Shown here in pieces: positions 46,932-58,330 of a stretch of 60,000 nt of DNA. Made by a program: the position numbers and the translations under genes. The first letter of the stretch is position 1, and the number at the start of each line of letters is the position of its first letter. Below the pieces are notes generated by a model. The model was not told where the DNA came from, did no database searches, and saw only the letters and a program-made list of their open reading frames with translations. Source of the DNA: Polytrichum commune (lineage: Eukaryota; Streptophyta; Polytrichopsida; Polytrichales; Polytrichaceae). The stretch lies in NCBI GenBank assembly GCA_950295325.1, contig OX485806.1:40302001-40362000 (forward strand), written 5' to 3'.

Positions 46932-49180
46932 TACTAATTCCTCAACCATGCACCGTTTTTCAAATCTCAAAATTAGTGAGGGCTGGAATTTTTACTGAGT
47001 GATATTGGATGCATGAATATTCTAGCATGAAGGACTATAATATAGGTGGTTGGTTGATCAAATCATGTCCAAAGCAACTGTTTAGGCATCGAATTAGACT
47101 CAGGGTTAGGGTTGTAGTTGGGGTAGGGATGTGAATCTATTATGGTCGTTTTCTATTTCCTCCCACTCGGTGATTTAGCCATGTATTGTATTTCTATATA
47201 TATTTTTGGCATATGTGGGTTGTCGGTGCTTTTCCCTTATTATATGTATCATGCTAATAATGACATTGATTCAATTTTGTATTTTAAAAGTATTTCTAAG
47301 ATTAGATTTTGGGTCATTTTTTCTTTTGTGTTGTATTTCTCATGTTATTTCCACATTCAACATTTTTATGTAGTTTAATTGTATTTTTATTCAAGTACAT
47401 TGACCACTACCGCCAATACAAATAGTGGTTCGATTACATACTTCAATGTCTTTCAACTTTCCCCTACTTCCTCATGGCTACCATTAGAGCTTATGGATCC
47501 TTTGTGCCCTTTACTTTGCCTCTTGAGGATCACAATCATGTGAATGTCTTAAAGGATTTGTTTAGTTTTAGGTTCACTCTTTGAATAGCAAAAAATATGT
47601 ATTATGTGGATGGTAATATATAAGAAACAATCTTGTTACATAAAAAGCATGAGTGAAGATGATCATTCTTGAATTTTGGGTCCATGATCATTTAGAATTA
47701 TAAGTTTTTTTGATTCCCAGGTTCAAGCATCCATTGTTCTATTAACAAACAATTCTTGCACATCCACTATCCAACTATCTATTGTGACTAATATCAAGAT
47801 AAAACCAAGTGATGATACTATTATTCTACTCTCGGATTCGGATGATGATGTTTGTTCTGTTGTTGATCTTTTTGATACATATTGTCTTTTTGTTTTAGAA
47901 CTAGAATTCTCACTCAACATTTGGTTTCTATAGATGTTCATAAACCCCTCACGGTCCATTATGCACGAAACTACCTCGCCATGGATCTCCTTCTCCATGT
48001 CCACCTCTTCAATTTTCTCTGTCTTGTTTAGGCTTGAGTATTGTCAATACATTGAAATTGACAAAATCTAGGAGAAGGTCTAAATTTGATTTTAACACAA
48101 CTAATTTTGACAGCATATATGCGTGTGACGTCAAATACTTGCCACCCTCTTTTGATGGTAATATTTTATTTGTGTTTTCCCCAATGTCCATGGGTGTTCC
48201 TAGTGCGTATAGTTGTTGTATGGATGCCATGGATAAGATGTGTGATGGGCACCCTTGATACATAACAAAAACATTAATATACAAAATGATTTTAGACTTT
48301 TTTCCAAGCGTTCTTCTTGTGCATGTCATGTGCAATGTATAAACAAATTTTATGATTATACCTACCGTAATGGAGGTGTCTCCAAGAGCACCAAATAAAT
48401 TGGATTGCCACTTATCTCGTTTTTTTTGTGGGAAACGTTGCCACATAACAAAAAAATAAATCAAAGTTTGAATATAAGATATGTCATTATACACCAATAT
48501 GTATCTCATTGTACCATGCTTTCATATTATATGGCCACTCCACATCCCCTAAGATGTTGAGGGTTTGTATATGTTTTGGTGTTCATGAACACCAAGTGTC
48601 AAATGGTACATGTTGTAAGCCACTTGACATGACTTACTAATGTGTTGCTAATGACGTCATAAAAACATCCACTGTCAAGAATTATGCTATAGTAATGGCA
48701 ATGAGCAAACAATTCTTTGCATACTACCTCCTCACATTTCCATGAAATAGTGGAGGACATCATCTTGCATGTCCGTCCTTAGAAATCATCATGGATAAAT
48801 GCAGTACTTTTGCATCTCCAAATTGTCATAAATTATATTGGGCTCCAAGCGTTTTATTCATAGTGGAATGGGCATGATGGATAGTATCATGGCACTCAAA
48901 AATCATTCAGGTTTCAAGTACATCTATGGTTGTAGATTCCCAGGGCAGTCCAAAGACAAAGTATTTGTCTAGTAAAAATTAGCAATGTATTGATAGTTCT
49001 TGAAAGTATTCATGGTAATAGGCTCCCTTCACTCTTGTTCTATCAAAATGAAAATACTTGATTATTGAGAAATTCAAGTACTAATTTAGATTATATACCC
49101 TAAAACCATTATTATTTACTAAATTTGGTAGGTCACACTGCTCACTACTCATTGCTCGTGTCTTAGCTTCCCTCGGGCTC
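46931..49180. other. Gene-poor AT-rich region
   Basis: No supported gene apart from an unidentified ORF pair. The sequence contains many A/T runs and no clear terminal repeats. Confidence 0.4.
47723..48509 (-). other. Unidentified ORFs (166 and 93 codons) in adjoining frames
   Basis: An open frame 48509-48009 is followed, in another frame, by 48004-47723. The first has scattered Cys and basic residues but no domain I recognise; the second is acidic and Ser-rich with a hydrophobic segment near its end. They could be pieces of one decayed coding region with a frameshift, or chance. No function is proposed. Confidence 0.2.
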
Positions 49181-49560
49181 CTCTAAATCTTGTGGTGCAT
49201 GTTTTTTTATGATTACATAGACTTAGACCAACTCAAAGATGAAGCAACATCATAAGTCACGTCGGTGGCAACATCAAAGTTATATTTATTTCTTTTGCAT
49301 TTGTGTATTTAATTTTATACTCTAGTTCGAGGGGCTTACCTTTGAGGGAAATAGGTGTAGGTCAGTTTGTTCGTGCTTGTTTGTGGTCCACCTTCAAAAT
49401 GAGGTAATAGTTTTCGGGGCCCTCTAAATCTCATGGTGACTATGTCATGATTACATATAGACTTAGGCCAACTCACGGATGAAGCAACACCATAAGTCAC
49501 GCCGGTGACAACATCATAGTCCTTTTTATTTCTTTTGTTCACATTCGTGCCTTCAGTTTT
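49180..49560. repeat. Direct duplication, period about 250 bp
   Basis: 'cctctaaatct', 'atgattacatagacttag(a/g)ccaactca', 'gatgaagcaaca', 'cataagtcacg' and 'tttatttcttttg' occur in the same order from about 49180 and again from about 49428. Confidence 0.8.
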
Positions 49561-49689
49561 GTAGGGATAAATTGCCGTAGTTTGGAAAACTATATAACGA
49601 TGGATTATCAAATCATTAAAGGTATTGTTGTCACTCTATGTTTTTTACCTTATATTGTCACTCTTCTTGATTGGACACCTACAATTGAA

Positions 49690-49930
49690 TGGTATGTGGC
49701 AAGGCTTGTAGTTATAAATGGAGACATGAAAGATGTGTGTTATGAGGAGATTCAACTATGTGCTCAAAATATTAATCATTCTAGGCTCAATTGTTGCGAG
49801 GACCTAGTATGGATTGATTTAAAACAATTAATACTTTGACCTATTATTTTATTTGCATTTCAACTTTAATTTTGAAACTTTTGGGGCCAACTTGCGCGAT
49901 TTCCAATTGCTAACCATTTAGGAAAACTCT
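49690..49930 (+). repeat. Copy of the dispersed ~250-350 bp repeat
   Basis: It shares 'ggcaaggcttgtag', 'tgtgctcaaaatatt', 'cattctaggctcaat', 'ttgcatttcaactttaattttgaaac' and 'gcgcgatttcca' with the copies near reductase genes 1 and 2. The ORF 49582-49839 lies across its edge and shows no domain. Confidence 0.55.
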
Positions 49931-51980
49931 TTATTTGATCCACTGGTCTAAGATTATAGGTGGAGTTGGAAGTGCTCACAATAGAGTTGCATGATACCCT
50001 ATATTTGACAACATTGAGACCTAGTTTGTCTTACATGATATGAATTAGCTATAGTGGGTCGTTCCACTCTACAATTAATCAACTAGATATTTAGTGTCAC
50101 TTATTATGTGGAATTACACAATGTTGTATCTATTTACTATACATCTCATATTTTACCAACAAATGTCAAATTGATTGTTTGGACAGTATAGTACATTAAC
50201 AACTTTACTTGGTAAAAAATTACATCAATAGTGAAAAGATATTGCATTGCGTAACTCCAAGCAATGAGTGAGACTTAATATGATATTTAGTGTAGTTTAT
50301 CGTGTTGAATCTATTTAGACAAGCATTCCATAGGCATAATTCTCGTATCCTATATGACATATTCATGGCCCCACCCAACTTGGTCACTCAACTAGATAAT
50401 GTTATGTGTCTTCTCAACTTAATATTGTACATATTTCATTGAATCCTACTAAGTAAATTTCTTATGTTAGATTCTAGGTTACTCCATGACATACTTAAAT
50501 ATATAGAAATAAATTTGTAAGACAACCAACTTGGACTTACAAAACATTATGGTTCTCACCTTCCTTAAAGCTACGATGTTTTTTATTTTTTATTTTTAAA
50601 AATTTAATTTTTTTTATGACTTTTAGACCTCCTGGAAGTAAACTCTCATTGTAGCACATAAGATTGACCCATGCCATCCCAAGCTTGTTGCACCTATGGT
50701 CCCACACCTTTTTGAAATAGTGGACGACAATGGAAAACGGTGCAATGAAGGCCTCGATGTATGTGCATGTCTATCATATACAAATATGACATGTTAAGAA
50801 AAATTGGATCACTCTAGAATCAATATATGTTTTACAAATTCACTTGGAATGTAGCCATCTCCCAAGCGACTAGTATGGACCCGTGCCATCCCAACCTATT
50901 GCACATCTGCATATAAATGTCTTGGACCATCCTCATACCATCCTTGGAACGTCCACTCAATATGTCTATGTCGACAACCAACCGTTTTTGAAGCAACACA
51001 TCGACAACCTTACCACCCCCATCACCACGTCTTCCATCGTATATAGATTGTGTTACATTATTACATAATATGTGGCATAATTACATGCACCTCCAACTCC
51101 ACATATAATATTGATTTTTGGATCATATAAAGAAATCTCTCATCCACTTAGCAATTGCATATTGCAGAAAATGTCGCTCAAAGTTCTAGGATGAAAATTG
51201 ATATGCAAAAGTCATAGAAGATCAAAGTGTAGTTTGTCATTCTCTTCAAGTGATCACAAATGTCATTATAATTGTCAAGTTTTGCACCTAGAATAGTTGA
51301 CTCTTAAAGGTGAACGAGGCTCGTACAGGACCTTGGAAACAAGAATAATGAGGATAACTTGTTAGAAGGAAAACATCCTCATTGAAATAACTTTATCCTT
51401 CGATGGAGCATATATGTTAGAAAATATAGGGTGCAAGTACAAAATATTGTGTATAATATAGTGTACTATGCTATGCAATATATTTTATTTTTAGCCATCA
51501 TTTCTACACATCATCTTTTCTAAACCCTTACACTACGTTTTATAAAGCTTGGTTTGGATGTTGGGGCACTACTTCATTACACTTTACCTTGATACGAGCC
51601 TTTGTGAATATTTACAATCAAAATAGGAAACATGGGTCTGGCCATGTCAAGGTGTTGAATTCAAATCTTAACCGCATATACGTAATCTATGGTGTTTTGT
51701 AACAACGTCTATTGTACGTGTGAACAACAATTAAGCATGGAAAGTCATTCACCTTAAGTTATGTTGCCTTCAAAAACCACCCAATGACCTTTTAGGATCA
51801 ACATACTTTGCGTTCGTGGTCCAATCTTTGTGTAATACATTTGTATTTGGTGTTTATTCATAACTATAAGCCTTGCCATGTACCATTCACATAATAGGTG
51901 TCCAATTAGGAAGAGTGATAACATAAGGTCCCATGCACCTCAGATTTTTGCCACGGTTTCAAAATACCAAGGTTCACTCT
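49931..51980. other. No supported feature
   Basis: AT-rich DNA with only short ORFs (for example 50883-51068). I see no repeat boundaries or gene signals. Confidence 0.4.
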
Positions 51981-51984
51981 ATAG

Positions 51985-52451
51985 ACGGACCAAGTGCCAT
52001 GACCATGAATCTTGAGGGCCATTGAAAATCACATCAAGGCCGTACCGTGAGAAATAAAATTGATGTTTGTAATTGATAGGCCCTTGAGCTTAGTGTCAAG
52101 TGGAAGTGGACCATGCTAAGGGACTGCAAACTATTCTAGGAACAACTCAACTTAGCTGGTAGACTAGGACCCCACCATATATTTTTCTAGGAACCAATGG
52201 CCACAATCCCTTGTTTTGGTTTAGACCACCTCTTTTAGATGGGCCTAACAGATGGTCCATGAAACTTTATCCAATTGATGCCAGATAAAACGCCATATAC
52301 AATTTTGTACCCACTCAAATTCGTTTGGTCCCTCGGACCCTTAAAATCTAGTGCAAAGTGAACTTGGACCGTCTCTGGCTTCTCGGCCAATCACATAATT
52401 TTGTACATCACACATCAAGGGCCCTCAAGCTCTAGTGTAAAGTGGCTCTAT
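51985..52451 (-). mobile_element. Inverted, diverged copy of the Harbinger-type MITE
   Basis: Its end at 52451 reads, on the minus strand, 'gagccactttacactagagc' followed by 'ttgagggccc'. The order of internal phrases is the reverse of the intron copies: near 52005 'ccatgaccatgaatcttgagggcc', near 52212 'cccttgttttggtttagacc', near 52255 'ggtccatgaaac'. The other terminus (about 51985) is degenerate. Confidence 0.6.
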
Positions 52452-52694
52452 AAGATAGCAATAAGGTGGAAGGTGAACGTATAGCCAAGCCAAAGAGGAT
52501 ACCGTGACAAGGGCCAAGTGAAGTTGATATGTACGAGGTTATAACCTATCATGTAGCACTCCACTGTACACCTAGGTATGCATATGTTGGGTGGGGCCAC
52601 AAAAAGGAACAAAATCTCAGTTCGATTGGATCCCATTGAAGATGTAGCCCAACTTTGAGAACATGGGCCCCATGCTCACACTAACTTAGTTAGC

Positions 52695-52995
52695 TTAGGG
52701 CCCCTTTACACCTAGAGGCCGGGCCAATTCCCCTTGAGGCCGATTGCATGGAATTTCAGCCCCTTTTGGGTTGGAGGCCGTCCTCAACTACACATTACAA
52801 TAAAATTATAACGGGGGTCAATTTTTCCATATGAAAAGGCTTTAGGGTTAAGAAGCAAGGCCGATTCAATAAATCTAGCATAATCCAACAGATCTAGCAT
52901 AATCTAGCACATAGCCGTTCAAATATTCACATAATCCAACGGCTCTAGTTCGTTGAAAAAAGCATAATTTATTGGAAAAAAACAATTTCTTGGAA
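52695..52995 (-). mobile_element. Internally deleted, end-truncated Harbinger derivative
   Basis: It begins 'gggcccctttacacctagag' (52698) after TTA and matches the right end of the complete element in reverse orientation up to about 52870. It then jumps to sequence matching the complement of the left subterminal region (about 43200-43135; shared 'gccgttca', 'cacataatccaacgg', 'gttgaaaaaa', 'tttattggaaaaaa'). About 3 kb of coding centre is missing and the last terminal repeat is gone. Confidence 0.82.
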
Positions 52996-52999
52996 TCCG

Positions 53000-53240
53000 A
53001 CGTTGGTCTTGATGCCAAGAATGACGCATTTTACTACGAGATTGGACTAGGTGCTCAAAGTATGACACCATTCTAAATTCAAGAGTGAACATCACAATTG
53101 GGAGAGCCTATGTGATGGTTTGAAGAGAATCTTCACTTTGACCTCTCATAACCCTCTGCATCTCATGAAACTCCAATTTTGAAGCTTGAAATGACGATCT
53201 TCATGATTCATCACATTGCTAACCAGATGAGACAATGCCC
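53000..53240 (+). repeat. Copy of the dispersed ~250-350 bp repeat, abutting the Harbinger derivative
   Basis: It contains 'gagattggactaggtgctcaaagtat', 'caccattctaaattcaa', 'agaatcttcactttgacctc' and 'cttgaaatgacgatctt' in the family order. It begins directly after the truncated Harbinger end, which suggests it replaced or removed that end. Confidence 0.55.
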
Positions 53241-54185
53241 AATCCAATCCAAAAGTGCCCGCTTACCTTATTTTGCTCCAAAGGATGTAAAAGCTGCACA
53301 ACCACTCATCTGGAGGAAGGATGAGGAATATGTGACAGCAGCCCATTCCACGAGTTCCAGTGTAATTCTGTTACATGCTTCCATTGCACGATTCACTGCC
53401 ACAGGCTTTGGAAATCGTAATCTACATTACTCCTTGTTTCTTGCGTTTGAGTTGGAAGATGCAAACATACATTGACAATACTAAGCTTTCGTAGCTTTCA
53501 AGTTCTCCTCGAAAATTATCCTCATTAACATATTGACTTGAAGAAGCTCGGAGAAGCTCCAACATGGCTTAGTGTTGGAGAATATTCTTGAGATAGAGTC
53601 CATTGTCTGAAGCTTTGAAGCTATTACACTGAATATCATATTTAGTGAGGGAGTGTTGATAGTGTGCGTGGGTAATTAGTGAAGGTGATACTAAATTTCC
53701 TCACGCTATGAAATTAGTGCCACCAAAAGATCTAGGAAGCACTGCTCATTTGGGCACTATTCATTGAAAATACTATTCATAGCAAAGTACCAACATATTC
53801 ATATTGGCATTGTTCACTAACAACCATGTGTTTGCACATAATCATTTTTATCACTCTTCAAACACCTTAGAGCACGCACTAATTTCCTTGAGCATGTATT
53901 CATGAATTTAGTATCACTTAATAAAACAATTTAGCCTTTAACTAATCTAGAGACGTGGCAAAATAGTGAGTGTTCCTGTAATTAGTACCACATGCACTAA
54001 TTAGGATAATCAATATGGTTCAAAATAAATGCCACATGGAAACGTGATTGTTAACTTATGCTCGGGAGGTTCACTGGCGAAAATCGTAGAACAACGTGCG
54101 ATAAAAACATAGGGTCTAATATATTCATTGTAGATAAATTTTGTAAAAAACTTACATATAATATAGGGGTTTTTAAATAGTGAAA
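53241..54185. other. No supported gene
   Basis: A 98-codon ORF (53179-53475) has no recognised domain. The phrase 'cttgaagaagct' followed by 'aagctccaacat' recurs near 58177, another trace of shared repeats. Confidence 0.35.
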
Positions 54186-54292
54186 AAGGATTACATGTAA
54201 AATACCATCACATATAAATAGTGAAAAACGATTACATGTAAAATACCATCACATGTAAAATACCATCACATGTAAAATACCATCACACCTTT
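54186..54292 (+). repeat. Short tandem repeat, unit 'acatgtaaaataccatc' (17 bp)
   Basis: Three consecutive 17-bp units lie at about 54232-54286, preceded by a longer duplicated phrase 'aatagtgaaaaa(g/c)gattacatgtaaaataccatc'. Confidence 0.9.
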
Positions 54293-55049
54293 ATTTTGAA
54301 AAATACCATACCTTATAATCTTTTCTGCAAGGTAAATAACCCCCCAATAAATAGGTCACGAACGCACGTGTATGCAAAATATAAGAGGGAGTGAACCCCC
54401 TGAGAACTTATGGGATCGGTGTTGATGTAATGAAAAGTGTTTTTTCCTGGTGAATCATTCTAGATTTTGAGTTTTATCATTGGTTTTCATCCCCTTATAA
54501 AACCTAAGTTAATCTAGAAATGCCCGTGGGTGAAGCACTTCTTATTATAGATTTGCATGTTTATGCGATCATATTTCGTCAAAGGTTGATTATAATATGG
54601 GTTGAATCTTGGATGAATGTGAAATTTTCATAACAAATATCTTTGGACAAATATGGGACAACTGGCATGATGATTGCAAATTGGAAAAATTAAGATATAG
54701 ATCAGGATTGGGATAGATTTTGCCGTTCCCAACAAAGCCTCCCACATAACCCATTGTGGTACAAATTTTAGGTCTAGGAGTAGACAATTTGGAATTTTGA
54801 TGAAATATGAACTCAAAATGTAAATTAGAATGCAAAGTGAATGCTGAAACAGATGATTAGTGACTAGTTAAGGGAAATGAGCAAAATGTGACTCATTCAT
54901 TCACTTAAGTCAAGTCTCAGAAGGGAAGAGTCATTTGGGCAGGGCAATAGTCATGTGCTTATTCCATCAAGAGACTCATGAGATCTGGCTAAGGAGAGAT
55001 GTGGCCTTGGAGGAAACCATTATGGGGATATAGACAGAGAGGGGAGGAG

Positions 55050-56360
55050 AAGAGAGAGAGTTCCTCTCGAGAAGAGAGTCTCGCTCCCGCTTCCACAGTT
55101 TTGAACTCCCTTAGCGTGGTTGTCCTGATATGGGTGTGAAGCCCTGTTAATGTACATCTGATTTTCCATAATACAATATTGTGCAGTTATCTTATTTGAT
55201 ATAAGTGTAGGAATACCACTGTCATCATTGATGTTCATGGTGAGTGAGTTCAGTCAAAGCTAAATTTTCTTTGGTCGAGAAGGATTGTGATACATTACTC
55301 TCGCGAAGGGAGTAATTCTTTGATGTATGACTTTAATCTCTATAAAGAAAGAAGTTACAGAATTTGAGTGTGAAACTCTCGGTAGACTGGTGAGTCTTAG
55401 AGAAATTACATTCTTGTATGAATCAATGCAACTTTAATTCCTTAATTGTGTCTTACCAATGTAAGTATGTGTCAGGAGTGAAACTGTGTGAAGCAGTTGA
55501 AGTGTCTCAAATCCGATATTATTATTCGTGATCATACCCCATAAGCGGGATGTGAAATTCCACCATGGGTAAGTACATAATTTTAATCTTGTGAATTCTG
55601 TAAGAGAAGTTTTAGTAATCCTCTTGGGAAGAGAGGGAAAGAACTGTTCACATATTGAAGTGATTCCCTGGAATAATTTCAAGAGAACTTTAAGCACGGG
55701 AAGTCATGATTTGGTTGAATTGGAGTAGGAGTGTAGAATTCGAGAATGAATACATGTGATAGGGTGCCTCTACTCGTGGATAGGAGATGTGTATATCTCG
55801 CAGTGAGATTACTCTCAAGAAGGGAGTGAATAACTCCTATCTGTGTCACTATGCATTGTGAGAATTAGGAACAGGAATCATGTGTCTCTCCTGTGAAAGG
55901 AGGTCAAATTCTCTAGGAGTGTGTGCTAAGAGACCGAACTCCTGTGGAAGAGCAAGGTTATATTACATTTCGTCACGACTGGTTTAAAGTCATAAGAGTT
56001 GTGCACTGAAAAAGGAAGTGTGCGTGGGTATGGTTATGGATCAATCTCAAATCAGAAATCCTTAGTCTACTGAGAGACCAGGAAACTAATTACGTTTGTA
56101 CCCTGAGGAAGTTAATTCGTCTTTTCATTTGCGAGTAATGTTTATCTGAGTGACAAGAGGGATATATGCGGGATTCCTCTTGAGAAGGGAGAGAATTACC
56201 CTCGTACTTGTTCTGTGTGCACTGTGATGAAATCGAGTTGTGTGTATTCCTGCGAAAGGAGTTTAGATCCTTTATGAATGTCAATGTATTCGGATCAGAG
56301 CTTTGCACGATCTCAGGGAGAAAAAGCGTCTTCTTTGTGTATCCCATCCCTGGAAAGAGA
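55050..56360 (+). repeat. Degenerate tandem repeats with a recurring short hairpin motif
   Basis: Units of roughly 370 bp can be aligned at about 55740 and 56110. The phrase pattern CTC-(t/c)-N3-GAAG-GGAG (for example 'actctcgcgaagggagt', 'actctcaagaagggagt', 'cctcttgagaagggag', 'cctgcgaaaggag') recurs about seven times from 55067 to 56260. Each instance can fold into a small stem with a GAA-type loop. No ORF spans the tract. Confidence 0.55.
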
Positions 56361-58330
56361 TTGGGGAAATTCTATTGAAACTTAAAGTGATGTTTACTGT
56401 GAGCAATTATGTCCTGTAGCTCTTGCTTCACCTGATTGAGAGAAAGCGATGTTGAGTTCCCGTTCGACTCTGAAACATCGTGGAAGGAGTAACATTGAGC
56501 CATGGAATTTATGAGCCTGTGTTAATGAGTGTGAAGATGAGGAAAGTCGAAGCAATCTATCCCGTAAAGCACCCAAACAAAGACGCCGCGCAGAGTCGAG
56601 AGGCAGAAGGAGTCGCGTGAGAGGAAGAAACTGTAGCAGAGAGCTAAGCCGCTCATTAACCCATATGGTTTGGGGGAAGGATCAAGGGCCAAGTATATAA
56701 AGAGAAGTGGCCAGCTTTAAGTTTGAGAACAAAATGTTGACTTGGAACCGGTTATTGGTTTCTAGACGCTTATTGATTTTTGGTTACTTCTTACCAAGAC
56801 TATGGTCCACTCTGGTGAGAGAGGTTACTTGGATCTGGTTACTGGCTCTTGAGACTATGGCCGGACACTGAGACTATGGTCCTAGGGATTAGACTCTTCG
56901 CTTAGGCCAGTTCGCTTAGATCGGTTCCCGTTACTTGTAACTAGACTTTTTGATGGCGTTAAGTCTAAAAGGACTAAAGAAGTAATTCTTGTTTGTGATA
57001 TTGAGTTTAATTCATTAATCTATTTGCATAAAGGTAGGAGTGTCATGTGTGTTTGATCGAGCTCCTAACCTGTGGTATGGCCTATGGTCCCTGGATACTA
57101 AATTGAAGAGACTATGGACCTAAACAAGGTGCCTTGACCTTGGAGTTACTAGACTATGGTGTACTCAAAAGACTATTGTTGAGCTATGACTCTCTGCATT
57201 GCTAAAACACCATAAGAGTGATGTTACTGATGAGAGTGGTTGGTAAGGGAGTGACCGAGCAATTGCATGTACTGCTGTGAGTGACCCTCAACCTTAATTA
57301 AATCAGTCCTAAAATTCACTTTAGAAGTCTTTTTCCCTGTGTTTGTTGTCCTAAATTTACCTTAATTCCCTTGTGATCTATCAATTAACTTAATGGTGAT
57401 CCCTAGATATAACACCTGACACTCATTTGGTCTTCCTTGTGTGGTTTTCTTAATTGGAACCCAATCTAAAAACCTATCTACACCCATCGAGGTTTATTCC
57501 CAAGGATTTATCGTTTTTACCACATGTTCCTAGATGCTAAATTGCCTGAAGCTCCTTGTGGTTGTAGTTCTACAATTAGTGTTATGGAGTTGTGTGTGTA
57601 GTGGTTGATCTGCATGTAAATTTGAAGAGGGCATCGATAGAATCAATCAATCTTGGTCAACCCTAACTTACTACATCTTCAATAGCTAGGGACTTGTAAA
57701 ATGTACACACCATCAAAAATGTACATGTAACTGCAGTGGGAAAAACAAAATATGAAAGAAATTACAAAGTATTGCAAAATACGTTTCTTAATCCTTTAAT
57801 GTCCAAGGAGTTTCCATGGGAGTTTGCACTTTTTGCAATGATTTGTACCTATGCATAGTTTTATGAGCTTGAAGCTAGTGTGAACAATTTTATTGGAGCC
57901 TTGTACAAAGCCAATGCTCACCGCAATAGTAAGGATCGACATTCTAACGTTAGAACTTAAGAAGTGTTTGAGTGAAGTTTCACTTGAAGTGAGATACCCC
58001 TTCTTTGTCATACAACCGTAAAAGTAATGGGTAATAATATAGGTCAACTCTAAAAAATGTACACGAATCCACGTCACCGTCCACATATTCTAATGATGAA
58101 TAGTAGTTGAAACCATTGGTGTAATATTTCTTAACCTTTTTAAATTATGATTATAATTATTATTATTAATGACTTGAAGAAGCTACAAGAAGTTCCAACA
58201 TAAGGTAGTTGTGCCTAAATCGAACATAGAAATCATTTGAGCACCTATATTGAGTTGTATACCATTAAGTTCACATCTAAGAACAAACATAAATAAATCA
58301 AATTTTAAAAGGAAAAGAAAAAGAGACACA
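56361..58330. other. Non-coding region with repeated 'agactatgg' phrases
   Basis: 'gactatgg' occurs at least six times between about 56800 and 57160, irregularly spaced. No gene is supported; the ORF 57796-58086 (minus) is unrecognised. The tract and the hairpin repeats before it may belong to one unidentified long element. Confidence 0.35.
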
